Part shown: positions 45,001-55,398 of the stretch, one piece after another
Numbering within the stretch: position 1 is the first letter of the stretch
How the letters are laid out: every line of letters begins with the position of its first letter
Assembly: GCA_038501195.1 (NCBI GenBank)
Contig: JBBPUQ010000009.1
Location: 3,162,001-3,226,000, forward strand
DNA: 64,000 nucleotides
From: Nemania diffusa
Lineage: Eukaryota; Ascomycota; Sordariomycetes; Xylariales; Xylariaceae
Direction: 5' to 3'
Program-made: the position numbers and the translations under genes
The notes under the pieces: model-generated
Databases searched by the model: none
What the model saw: only the letters and a program-made list of their open reading frames with translations
What the model was told of the DNA's origin: nothing

Positions 45001-45149
45001 GAGCAGTAGAATGTGGTTTCGCAACCTTCGCAGCCTACGCCGACGCTCATACCGGAAAGCCCACAGTGGGCACAGTATGCATGGTGGGGCTCTAGCTTCA
45101 TTCGCGGCGGCTGGCCATGGCCGATGGGGAGTGTCTCTTGCTCGAACAT
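42075..45149 (-). CDS. SNF2-family ATPase with N-terminal MYND finger and internal RING finger
   Basis: Single exon, 1024 residues. A MYND zinc finger fills residues 26-66 with all eight ligands (Cys26, 29, 40, 43, 49, 53, His61, Cys66). The SNF2 ATPase begins near 200: motif I Ala-Asp-Asp-Met-Gly-Leu-Gly-Lys-Thr about residue 220, Asp-Glu-Ala-His about 340. A RING finger sits near 540 (Cys-Pro-Met-Cys ... Cys-Gly-His-Tyr-Val-Cys-Gly-Asp-Cys). After an acidic, Lys-rich linker (about 600-820) comes helicase C with Gly-Asn-Ala-Gly-Leu-Asn-Leu and His-Arg-Leu-Gly-Gln-Thr near 930-965. The RING between the two helicase lobes places it with Rad5/Rad16/Uls1-type ubiquitin-linked translocases; it lacks an evident HIRAN domain, so Uls1-like or Rad16-like is more likely. 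The MYND finger suggests binding to Pro-rich partners. Nuclear location is inferred. Confidence 0.92.
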   Translation of the reverse strand: MFEQETLPIGHGQPPRMKLEPHHAYCAHCGLSGMSVGVGCEGCETTFYCSPECRSIDFARHRSQFCHPIRDPSIGLHSSSDADEYGHAPYQAINHNLAAPGADGYIHAPYQPIKQDVTAAAAQGYFIKNEPDQLSSYGPRWPDLPPNYGPFNYGPASSDPYGDREREAIRNLLDVPEVDIPVWNREREPLALEKKLMPHQHVGLTWLINQEKSPHKGGILADDMGLGKTIQALSLILCRPPEDGTRKTTLIVVPTSLLRQWEREIDDKVKPGHKLKTIIFHSGKKRNMTVARLLSYDVVITTYGTLAHEWKQMYENRKSEGAMLLASHAIFHRIILDEAHNIKNRNSQASKAVDRLRGTYRLCMTGTPLMNRLDELYPLIRFLRIEPYREWENFRRNLTSIKGGETRAMRQLHVLLGRILLRRTEKTMVDGQPILTLPELTVQTVEGVFDQDQLDYYQALEQRSQLRMNKYLKEGTVTRNYWYILLLILRLRQCCDHPYLIRDHAIPEGVNMTPEEMTKLARKLPRRVVDRIKHQTDFECPMCHGTTRNPVIIYPCGHYVCGDCISNMVSIREPGMEAEGDEGGALMGQCPTDGCDGSVDSKQVICYKHFSEVHFPDDKGGPDSVDSDGEDLDEGDADDKGNLKDFIVSDDHESSDEEAELDDSSRPHSAGESSTQDQPAASEKLESNLGRELNLEGRLTLAPLMKQDDADDSDDSLPPIDSFFAQLKTKAEPSKANPVSPLIGLSDTKKMKKNNLALSHIKNQTKGAANNHKNSEHDFTDDDSSVASGQKRKRSLGKGIAEPKKKSKKGKGQRTELTLGALKKSSLSSAAAKERYFRSLRKDWETSAKIDKAMELLAMIRRDFPSEKVLVFSQFTSFLDLMEIPISDDGYNYRRYDGSMPNGDRDAAVDDFMKKPEVKIMLVSLRCGNAGLNLYAATRVILLDPFWNPSVEDQAIKRAHRLGQTKPVTAYRILVKETVEDRILLLQEKKRQLVSDVLNPEARKGVSRLTVSELAGLFGINWAR

Positions 45150-46342
45150 CCTGGTCGTCGTCGTTGCATGTGGTCAGAGAGTGTGTGTGGTGTTAAGGGT
45201 TATTTTTGTCTCGAAAATGACAGGGCCATCGGAGAGTTAGGAGGGATGGAGTGATGGAATGGAATGGAGAGTGATCAAATAGTTTTAGGAATGGCGGAGT
45301 GAATGTAAGGGACAGCCTTGTCTGTGTAAAGTTTGAAACAAACATTAAAAAAAAAAGGCTGTGCACCTACGCAGTGTATGTAGAGACATGTAAGATGGGA
45401 TGGGTTGTATCTCAGCCGACGTTACGCATGTTACCGTGGTAGGTAGGCAGTAGACTGCTAATGCGACACTAGTAGACGCGTGCTTGCCGTGTCATAGCCT
45501 ATAATAGGTGTATAATAGCCCACCTAACCTGCCTATCCAGAATAGGTACCTACCCAAAACCGCTACAAACCCCTACAGGTTATATGTGCCCAGGATACCT
45601 ACCTACACCCACCCAGGCTAGGCAGCGGTAGGTAATGTGGTGAATGGGACTGCATTGATCTACGTAGGTGGATCCGTACCAGAGTGGCGGGCTGTCTTCC
45701 GGTTGTACCTCCCGGTCATTCCTTCCGGTTGTACAAGTACACGTGTATGCTCTGGAACGAAAAGGGCTTCTGTAATTATGTGGGTCTTTTGTGTCGCGAG
45801 GTCACCTGATCGTGGCCTGTTACCTCGTTAGGAACTTGGTACCTTAACAAAAGAAAAAGAAAAGAGAAAGGAGAAAAGAAGAAAAACAGGGAAGGAAAAG
45901 AGTGGCTAAGTCATCCAATCAAAGTCGAATGTTAGGCCTTATATATATGTACTGCGTACATATGTATGTTTATATGTAGGTATTATTCTAGGATTGGCTA
46001 TAAAATACATATATCAGCCCCCAACTTGATCCACAAGTACCTACATATAGTAGGTACCACTCTTCAGGTTACCTGATAGCATAGCAAGTAAGTACCTACC
46101 TACCGGGCGTGGGTAGCATATATCTATAGATAGGCACAATAATAAATCATTAAATCTATGCACAAGTGAGTAATTGGATTTTTGTGTGGTAACATCTAGC
46201 TGGCCTCGGCCTGAAGGTTGCCTTATTCCAATAGTTTCTGGAAGATGAGCTGGATACCACAATATTAGCGAAGCGGCTATGCTTTTAAGTATGTATGATT
46301 CAATCTACATAGCCGTTATATGCGTCTCTATACGCCAAGAGT
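45150..46342. other. Intergenic with TAGG tracts, no gene seen
   Basis: Promoter of the SNF2 gene on the left and 3' end of the amidohydrolase on the right. TAGGTA/TACCTA tracts occur at 45440-45620 and 46040-46110, and a purine-rich run at 45848-45900. No supported frame. Confidence 0.6.
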
Positions 46343-47587
46343 TCAGAATGTCCCGATCGCGCCAGAAAATTCCACGCCAGCAAGCCAGACTTTTTGAATA
46401 GTCGTGGTGGCGTTGATGTCTTCAAGCGGGTTCCCGGAAACGAGAACGAGATCCGCACGTTTGCCGGGCGCGATGACGCCCCTGTCGTTCAAACCCCATT
46501 GCTTCGCTGCGACCGAGGTGGCAGCCCGCAGCGCTTCAGCTGGGGATAGCCCTGCCTGGACCAGGAGGCGGAGCTCCTCGTGCAGGCTTATTCCAAAAGG
46601 CACTATGGGAACAAACCCGCCAATTAGGTTTGAATCAGTGCCGGCGATAATAGGCACCCCGGCCTCCTTTAGGCGTCTCACGGTCTTCTCTGCGGCGGTG
46701 TAGTTTCGGGTTCCCGGCGACGCATCACTTATGGCTCGCAAGATCGTGAGTGTCGGGGTGACAATTTGTCCTCTAGAGGCAAGCTGTCTCGCTAGATCAG
46801 TAGAGATCGGTTGGTCGAGTGGCGCGTGTTGGATATTATCGACTCCGGCGGTTGCTGCTTGACTGTACGCGTCGAAGGCAGATGCGTGGCAAGCCACATG
46901 CTTCCCAAGTTCGTGAGACCTCTTGGTTAAGGCATCTAATGTTTGCTGGTCCAATCCCGGGGACTCTGCAATGAGCTTGACGAAGTCTGGTCCCCAGGAT
47001 ACTGCATCATCAACCCACTGGGGAGCCATGCTGGCGTTATTAACCAGACGATCCCCATTACCATCTACGGCAACAACTATGGCCCCATGTATACTGCCTG
47101 GCGCAGCAGCTGGTAATGACCCTGCCACGATATCAACCAGGCCAGTGTGGTTCTTCAGCGATTGACAAAGTTGTGGCTGGAAGCAAGCCATAAGCATTGC
47201 AGTGGTGACGCCATAGCGACTTAAGTCTTGAAGGTCGGTGATATTGCCTGGATGCGCATGCGCGTCTATGAGGCCTGGTAGAAGAACACCACCGTTTCCA
47301 TCGATGTGTGTCTCAGTATGGGTTATGTGCCCGATGCTCTGGATCGTGTTGCCCTTGATCACTACCGTTGTTGCAGGAAGTAGTTGATACCCGTCAAATA
47401 CTCGCACATTGTTAATTGCTATCTCATTCTCAGCAGGAGGTACGTCCCGTTGGGTAGAACGGAAATCATTGTTCGCGGCTGTTATGAAGGTATAGTCGAC
47501 GGTCATGTCCACCCCTTCATGGTATGGGCATGCAACCCCGAGGGAAAGAAGCAAGAAGAGTGGGTACAGAAGGGAGAAAATGGACAT
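46343..47587 (-). CDS. Secreted amidohydrolase (imidazolonepropionase/prolidase-like)
   Basis: Single exon, 414 residues, usual for the family. A signal peptide of about 19 residues (Met-Ser-Ile-Phe-Ser-Leu-Leu, rich in Leu) suggests secretion. The amidohydrolase TIM barrel carries the metal ligands: His110 and His112 in Asp-Ala-His-Ala-His, bridging Lys204 in Val-Lys-Leu-Ile, His234 in Ala-Cys-His-Ala, His254 in Ile-Gln-His-Ala and catalytic Asp318 in Ala-Gly-Thr-Asp-Ser. The lysine indicates a binuclear centre of the type seen in Xaa-Pro dipeptidases and related enzymes; the true substrate is open. The C-terminal strand segment (Gly-Lys-Arg-Ala-Asp-Leu-Val-Leu-Val) belongs to the small beta domain. 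It is divergent from the Zn2Cys6 gene 676 bases away. Confidence 0.9.
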   Translation of the reverse strand: MSIFSLLYPLFLLLSLGVACPYHEGVDMTVDYTFITAANNDFRSTQRDVPPAENEIAINNVRVFDGYQLLPATTVVIKGNTIQSIGHITHTETHIDGNGGVLLPGLIDAHAHPGNITDLQDLSRYGVTTAMLMACFQPQLCQSLKNHTGLVDIVAGSLPAAAPGSIHGAIVVAVDGNGDRLVNNASMAPQWVDDAVSWGPDFVKLIAESPGLDQQTLDALTKRSHELGKHVACHASAFDAYSQAATAGVDNIQHAPLDQPISTDLARQLASRGQIVTPTLTILRAISDASPGTRNYTAAEKTVRRLKEAGVPIIAGTDSNLIGGFVPIVPFGISLHEELRLLVQAGLSPAEALRAATSVAAKQWGLNDRGVIAPGKRADLVLVSGNPLEDINATTTIQKVWLAGVEFSGAIGTF

Positions 47588-48263
47588 CTCGGATTGAAGG
47601 ACGACGTTTATTTGTGCCTACTTTTCGTCAAGCAACAGAAAGGAAATCACCACATGACTGACAATTCTGGGGTCCTTATATACCTCTCGACAAGCGACTG
47701 AGGAGGGATCAGTAGCCCCCTTCAATTTTTACTTACCCAGTCTCCTGCAGAGGCGATCATGGGCGTCGAGTATAAAGCTATCCCATATTGATATTTAGTA
47801 AGCATTTATCTTGTGGCACTTTTACGTAGATAGCGAATGATCGTAGGCTCTAGGTATTGGGCAACGGCTGTTGTGTAGTCAGAACTGAAAACCACAGCGT
47901 CATCCCAATCGAGTAACTGGTGCGATTCGGGGAGGAATACCTATCCCAGCTGGCCACACCTAGACTAGATACGATATAACCTAATCTAGACTAGTGTATA
48001 GGCATAGCGGCATGTCGCATGAGGCTGCCGGCAGATGGCCGAGATCTATACGTAAGTTAGCAATTATTCCCCTTCTCTATTCGTCTACGTCAGTAAGCCT
48101 TAAATTTTGAATTGGTTCTCCAGTTGTTTGCGCGTCTTAGGCTATCATTGCGACTCGCGTAGCTCCTCCAAATCGAGACTAATCGGTCTTATCTAACAAT
48201 ATTCAACCCTGCTTTAATCATAGCCACGCTTTATCCCGGGGCGAAAACCGCCCAAGGCATCCA
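47588..48263. promoter_or_regulatory. Shared divergent promoter between amidohydrolase and Zn2Cys6 gene
   Basis: The 676 bases between the two divergent start codons must hold both promoters. A perfect 10-base palindrome CTGCCGGCAG lies at 48025-48034 and contains back-to-back CCG/CGG, the half-sites that Zn2Cys6 proteins often bind. A direct repeat CTAGACTAG occurs near 47967 and 47990. Binding by the neighbouring regulator is inference only. Confidence 0.45.
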
Positions 48264-49905
48264 ATGCCGCCCACCCGACCCCCTTATAGCCTAGGATGTC
48301 ACGCGTGCAGGCGAATGAAAGTGAAGGTACTATTGACAAACAGTTGAGGTTCTCCGTTCTCAGCGTGTGCTAAGTAGTAGCTCTATTGTAGTGTGACGAG
48401 AAGAAGCCGCAATGTGGACGATGTACAAAGGCCCGTCGTGTATGCCCGGGCTACCGTGATACTAAGCAAGTAGTATTCCGTTCTATGAACGCGGGGCTTG
48501 CTTCAAAAGCCGAGGCCCCGCGTTTGCCACAAGCATACGCCGCTATTGGTACATCATCTCAGGCAGGCCCGACAGTATCAACAACGCAGGTGACATTTAC
48601 GCCGCGACTCCTCACACAGCCCTCTGAGAAATGGGACGCTAAGGCTACATCGCACTTCTTGCACAATTATTCGCTTACCCCGACGAGAGATAGTCCTGGA
48701 TACTTGGGGTTTCTGCCAGACTTACTAGGTAGCAATTCAAGCGACATCGGATATCTCGAATCCGCAGTCCTGGCGGCCGGCTCGGCAAGTCTCGCCAATA
48801 TAACTGGTCTGACTCATCTTGAACGAGCCGCCGAGAACCATTACGGAGAAACGCTGCGATCGCTCTCAGCAGCTTTAGAGGATCCACCAAAAGCCGGCTC
48901 AGATGCTGCATTAACATGCATCATCGTTCTACAGATATATGAGGTAAGCTGTTCTCGTAAAGATAAAGGCTGAACTCACTCTATAATCATCATTTGCAGG
49001 CAATCATTGGCATCAGAAGTCTATCATGTGATCCTCACGCTAAAGGGCTGATGGAGCTATTAAGGTTACGCGGAACCAGTCGGCATAGCACGGGTGGCGC
49101 CGATGACCTGCTCCGAATTATTCACAGCAGAGTTCACATGAACTCGGTTGGTGGCCTCTTCCCCTCCCGAATCGACACCGAATACGATACGGAGGCGGTA
49201 GATTTCCCTCCGCATCAGGCTGAGCTCTGGCGGCTTATCCGCGAAACGTCAGAACGTTGTGCCAAAGCTCGGGGCGTAATACCCGCCTCGGGTCAAGGGG
49301 TTTTCAAAAGTGAGGTTATAAAGTCCCTCGACCACGTCCTATCATCCTATCTAGGTCTGCTTCACTGGCAGGGGGCCATACCGTCTAGCTCGTCATACCA
49401 ATCCTACAAAATGCTCGCTTTAGATGATCGTGGTTCTCAACAGGAAGATTTCCCAGGAAAGTACCATGTATTCAAGAACATACACCACGGCGCAACGTGG
49501 ATTAGCTTTTGGTGTACGCTTGTCTATGCATTACAAACCCTCGTCCACGTTTCCTCCCTCCCGGTAGTGCAGCAACTGCTCGGCCCCAGTTGGTATCAAA
49601 GCTGGGATCTGAAAACGCGACTTCGCGACGCAGTTGACGATATATGTGCCTGTGTCCCATACATGATGGCCGATGTGGACCAGTCGGGCTTGCCGACGAT
49701 TGGGAAAGACGGTAAGGCACTAGGGTCCTTCATCCTCTTGCGGGGACTATATGTGGCCATATGTGTCGAAGAAATAGCCAGTGTGCAACGAGAGTACATT
49801 CTGAGAACCCTCCTGCGGATTGCCCATATTAGAGGCATTAAGCTGGCTTTACGGCCGAGAAATAGATGGTTTAGCCAACATGGTAATGTGGAGCGACATT
49901 GCTGA
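48264..49905 (+). CDS. Zn2Cys6 (zinc cluster) transcription factor
   Basis: Exons 48264-48326, 48392-48943 and 49000-49905 give 506 residues. The zinc cluster is residues 12-39 with ligands Cys12, 15, 22, 29, 32 and 39 in the canonical C-x2-C-x6-C-x6-C-x2-C-x6-C spacing. The first intron (65 bases, GTACTA to TGTAG) sits just before the third cysteine, so a start at the downstream ATG (48485) would wrongly remove the DNA-binding domain. The rest resembles the fungal-specific regulatory domain found in many of these factors, without a sharp motif. It is nuclear by family. Neighbouring the amidohydrolase head to head, it may regulate it. Confidence 0.9.
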
Positions 49906-52900
49906 GCTTAGGTAGCCGGTCTACTCTATCTCACTACCCTCATATTCTCTTTATGGAAGGCCACTGCTCATAGCGACTTGTCGCAAGTGACTAAGGATAT
50001 CCTACTAGTTACTACTTGCTAAAGGGGCTCTGGGGAGCTGAGGAGTCGACGAAAAGAGAGATTAGATTATTTTGTCAGGTACTCAGCAATAACAACAAGG
50101 GCCTCACCTGCGTAACGTCCCCTAAAATGACTACATGAAAATTGGCTACACCACATTGCTATCCTTGTTTTCCCGTCGTCTCTTTCTTGTGCCTGAGCTT
50201 AATTGGCTTAGGTTCGTTGTTCTCTTGACCTATAGTTTCTCCTTAATCTCCTAACAGATGCGACTGAGCTATGTTCACATCCGAATAAGTCCTCCATATG
50301 CATGCGTATTCTTAGCCTACGCGCAGAAGTGGAAAGTTGAAAACGTTGGCTTTGGAGCAGCACGTTTGACCGTGCGCTAACTTAGTACCTGCTACGGACA
50401 AAAAAAAGAGGCAGCACTTAATATTTCCCACTTGCGGTATCTGCGGAGGTATTTTTGCCCTTTATAGAATATTGAAAGACAACTAACATCACCATTCGAG
50501 ATATACCAAATATAGTGTTGTAGTCCTTAGCACATACGGAAACAAGCGTTGCTGTAGAAAGGGAGTAGTAGGGTACTGCCCGTAATCTATTGACAGCTGC
50601 ATGTTAGCAAAATACTACGAGTGATAGGAAGTATAGAGCACAGCTCTATACATTTGTCTACTTGTATATACCAAATGTGACGGAATGACCAATTCCTAAT
50701 TTAGCCTCGATGATATATTGCTAAAAGGACCCGTCTTGAGCCCTGTGCAACATGATATCAGTCGCTCGTGTGAATACGTACCTCTACAGAAGAGTTGTCT
50801 TTGTGAGTCATTTTGTGATAGTGTTTGGACTAGGCACGCAGCTTTCAGGCGGTGAAGGCTAGTAGAGAGGCTCGGTGCCTAGGTTGCAGTGCTAGGTAAC
50901 TAGGTAACATGGGATTCGGGAATGATGGAATTGTCTTGCATGAATCAGTTGTTGTTGCACTACGGGAACTCCTTCCTAGGCAATGCGTCGTCCGACATCG
51001 TGAGTCGAGGCGATTGGATACGTGTGTTATTATTATGGCATTAATGATTGGATCGGTGAGGTTCGGGGCGGCAATGGGTGATGATATAGCGGTGGTATCA
51101 GGCTGAGACATACATACAGGCTATGTCCTATTGTGATCGTGGGTTAGGTAGCTGTGAACGTAGCTTGAAGTCCAATAGTCTTCACCACATCGGTTGTTTT
51201 TATTCAATGTGAATACCTACTTAGAAAGCCTAAGTAGACTAACATAAACAGGCACTTGTGACACTGCCTAGTATATATAGATCTGAGACCACAATATGCA
51301 GCCGCTTCGGGCCGTTTTAGGCTTCCGATAAGTGTAGTTACACAGTCTTTCTAGTGGCTCCGCCCTGGTTGGTGTCTGAAGGCCGACATTGACCGGATAC
51401 TTGCATGTTTATTGTTTTGAAGGAGTGATATCGGCGTTTGTGTGGCTTTATCATGACTCTTGTGGATTATGCAACCAAACACCTTCCTTCTTCGAAGAGC
51501 TATGTTTTGGTAGGTAAGCTTTCTTAGAAACCCACTACGCGTAGCGGACCCCTACAGGCCTACTTTGTTTTCTCTCGAGCTCTTCTTCCCCTTGCTGTTT
51601 TCGTCACTCAGTGTTAAGAGGAAGGATTCGCATGTGGACTCTGCTGACGGTAATAAAGTCTTGTGTTATTGGACACACCGCTATCAACAAAAAGGTTGAA
51701 ACACGCTACGCCCTATCGTAAAAGCCAGGACATTCAACTACAAAACCGTTTATCTAGTCTAGTACTCAGTAGTTATAGGTGTATGGAAACTCCTTAGAGT
51801 ATAGATCTGGTGGGAGCCCACGGGGATCGGAGATTGCTTAGAGATTAGATCTAGAGTAAAACGCCACCTATATATTTTGTACGATAATCGATGACTGCAA
51901 AGCGGTGTATGTAACGGTTGTGCTTGCAGCATCTCGTGTAAGATAATAACTAATACTGGGGTAAATCGCCAAATGGTAGCTGGCTGCATTAACCAACATA
52001 TTTACTACGCTGCTTACTTACACATATACACACACCAGGTAGGTCGGGACAACAACCGCTAGCGTGACATGGGGAGCGCCTAGATGTGTGCTAAGACCCA
52101 GGTAGACAGTATTCTGTATACTCGATTCTGCCAAATTAGTCGGTCAAGCCGACGCGTGGACAATGGTTCTAGAAAGAGTTGACGACTAACTTAACCGATG
52201 GCCACGACCCGTATGTAGTGTGTAGTTTATCTATCTAGATTCCAGATAGTGTACAGACCACCCGTGTCCTTATACAATGGGGACTCCACTAGTGGCACTT
52301 TTGACAACCCAGAGATTTGGTTTATCAGGGGTCGGCCAATTATAGCACCAATTTCCCCTTTTGGGCAAAAGAGATAAAGAAGTGAGTGTACAGAGTAGAG
52401 AACATGGCTACCGTGAATAGTATGTATATATTCAACATTAAATAGGTACTCCTTATAATTACAACTCGTACTAGACAGCAGAATTGACAAATCACAGGCC
52501 TTCTAGAACTGTTATTTCCCATCCTTGTTCCTCACCTGGAACAAAGGAATGACTTCTGGGGCTCTTCTAGCTATATAAATAGATGCTGGGAGTTCTTAGG
52601 TAAGTGTCAGCTGCTAGACAGGAATTAGGATGAACTTAAGTGGCTCTCCATACCAAAATGGGGATAGATTTGGCCGATAACCTCGTGCTATGTGGAGAGG
52701 CTCAAAAAAACCATCATGCGGTTGGTCCCCACAAGCTACCAGAGGACGGTAAGCTCCGTAGCCGTTGGCACCGCCAAAAGAACAACTTTCGCATGTTGGT
52801 TAGATATTTAAATTAAGGCAACTAATTAAAGTAATGAATGCAGTACATGGGTATGTTCATGTATCTATACGCAGCTACATACAGCGTAAGGCATCAAGTC

Positions 52901-53824
52901 TAAAAATCATAACTGTCTCTTAGATGGAATTCGGCTGCATCACTTTCAGGACTTGTACAGAATATGTGGTGAAGGTGAGCGAGGAGGTTTCGCCATCCCA
53001 CTAAGGAATGGTATCATCTCTCGGCACAGAGAGTGGCTTGAGTCTGGAACTCCCAAGTTGCCCGCCGCCAGCTAGCCAGCAAGCCAGCTAGGCGAGGCAG
53101 CTACCCGTGCCTCTTATCTGCGTTACCAAGCTAAAGGATGATATCGAGCCTAGTGGCTTAGCTTCATTTTTAACGGTGCTCCATCGACTTACACGAGAAT
53201 ATGGGGCTGATGGTGCTGTCAGCAGATGCTAACAGCTGCTGCAGGCCCCTGACAGTCATTCTCTCTTCCCAGTCCGCCTATGTTAGGTATCAAATGAATG
53301 GATATTCGGCAAACGGCTCGACACCATGTCAGTTAAGTTAGCCATGTAATGGCATTTTGTTCTCGGCACTACCTTGACACGAACTGGCCTGTATCTCGTT
53401 TTAACTTAATTTGGTCTCCGGTATAGTGATGATCTGACAAATGGCTAATAAGCTGAAGATATAAAACATGTATATCCATATCTATGCTGTGTCCCCATTG
53501 TCCCGTTGCCTTGTGAAATGTCATCATCCCACCACGACGTTGCGCAATTTGTCGTGATCGTCTTACAAGTTTATCTACGCTATCTACTCTACACTGCCAA
53601 CTGCTGACTGTTCGCTATATGGAATACTAGATAACAGTAACTAAGAGTTAATAGTTTAAGTCGAGTTGTTATCTGGTATCAGGATCAAGATTCAATAGGC
53701 TTGTGCCTTTATCTCTCGCTCTCTAGCTCACTCTTTGTACAATATTCAACACTAAATCCAAACGAGACATACAATCCGCCTCTCCGACGCCTTTGAACCG
53801 GCAGTATTCATATCTCACTTTACA
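49906..53824. other. Intergenic 3.9 kb, no gene seen
   Basis: I find no coding frame or splice pattern. Small frames at 50845-51111, 51759-51989 and 52227-52522 have no family features. About 53090-53110 contains reiterated AGCCAGC. The last 150 bases are the promoter of the 2EXR gene. Confidence 0.5.
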
Positions 53825-55009
53825 ATGGCTATGCGGTGGCTTATGGGCCGTATATCTCCTAACTACGAGGACAAACCGGCGACGGAACCGGAACACAATG
53901 CCGGGACATTCCACCACTTCCCAGATCTACCCACAGAGCTCCGTCTCCAAATTTGGGAATACTACTTTAACGTGCCGCGGATTCATGTGCTCTATCAAGA
54001 ACCACCGGAGTCCCAACGAGCCTTCAAACAACCACCGGTGGCCTATGCTGACCTCACTGCTCGAACGAATCGCAACGTACCTACTAATATTCGGTTTGCT
54101 GCTGCTGCTATAAACCATGAAGCATGGAGCGTGTTTGCCAAAACTTTCGATTTCGTTCATTTGGACTTCATGAGCCTGCCGAGTAAACAAGTGAAGACCT
54201 TATTCGACGATAGGCTGCAGAGCCTCGTCGACACCACGAACATAGACCCGGCTCGACCCCTCAGCATACCAAAAGACGTCCTCCGATCAAGGCCAGACCT
54301 CGCCGAGTTCGTCCGGAACCCGGGCGGGAAACGGCGGGACGCGGTCCTGCCCGGCGTCCACATCAACTGGGAAAACGACCTGCTCTACCTCACCGACGGC
54401 GGCGACGTGAACTGCGAGATGCTCCGGAGGGCGTGCAACGGGCCGATCGCCGGCAAGTTGCGGCGGCTAGCCATCCTGATCCACGACGACTGCAAATACG
54501 AGGGGTTCCGGCGCTTCTACGGGCCCAGCGTCGACTTCCCCACGCCGTCTACGAACCTCGTGGAGGTCACCCTCGCCGTGCGCCTGAGTGACTCCGAGCC
54601 TATGAGGCACGCCACGCTAGAGCGCGACGAGTTCGGGTTTGTCCCGTACGACCCTGTCGTCCAGGGCGAGAAGGGGGGCAGCTGGGAGTGGCTGCAGAAC
54701 ATGAAGCAGATTGAGCGTCGCTTCGTGTACGTGGCGCAAGTGCTGCGCGAGGCCTTCCCCGATCTCGAGGACCATAAGATCAAAGTACGTTTGCTATCAT
54801 TCATTTCGTCACGATTGTCACTCAGGCCCCCATTTTGAAAATCCCGCGATGCGTGGTTCGGATGGTGCAATCTTGCCTGCTACCCCAACTTCTCTCTGTT
54901 GATCTTTACCTTGGGCGGCAGTTATCTAACTGTGATATTGTAGTGGGCCGTTGATATCGACTATATCCACCGCAAAGCGGAGACGCAATACTCGCGGAAT
55001 CTACGGTGA
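53825..55009 (+). CDS. 2EXR-domain protein
   Basis: Two exons, 53825-54784 and 54944-55009, give 341 residues. The 2EXR motif is at about residues 31-44, Phe-Pro-Asp-Leu-Pro-Thr-Glu-Leu-Arg-Leu-Gln-Ile-Trp. This fungal family is large and of unknown role; the motif resembles an F-box-like helix. The downstream region (Ile-Asn-Trp-Glu-Asn-Asp-Leu-Leu-Tyr-Leu, then an Ala-Ile-Leu-Ile strand) is typical of the family. The 159-base intron has donor GTACGT, branch CTAAC and acceptor TGTAG, and its length is a multiple of three but with stops inside. The second exon adds 21 residues ending Arg-Asn-Leu-Arg. No signal or membrane segment. Confidence 0.87.
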
Positions 55010-55398
55010 CGACGACCAAGACGGAACATTCCTTTCGTACTGTTTCGACTTCACACGACGCGGAACTCGGCAGCGTAATTAATGATCGGCGGGACCCCCA
55101 TAGGACGTTCATTTAGCGATGGTGAACTCCAATCTAGTGATCGACGCGCGTACGACTATCGAGTTGTCCCCTGTGGTGTGATGAGGAATGGGACACGGAG
55201 ATGACACCAGCAGTAATGGGTCCCGGCAATAATAGAGGCAATTAAGACATCTCTGACAATTCTAGGATGAGGCAAAGGAAGAAAAAAAAAAGCTTATCTG
55301 AATCGTGGGAAGCTGACTCTTAGATGATCATTCATGGCATAACATTCTACCTAAGTAGGTAAAGGAGCATAATTACCTCTGCTTGATCCTTCAATCAA
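55010..55398. other. Intergenic, convergent 3' ends
   Basis: A 389-base spacer between two converging genes; an A-run occurs near 55282. Nothing else seen. Confidence 0.6.
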
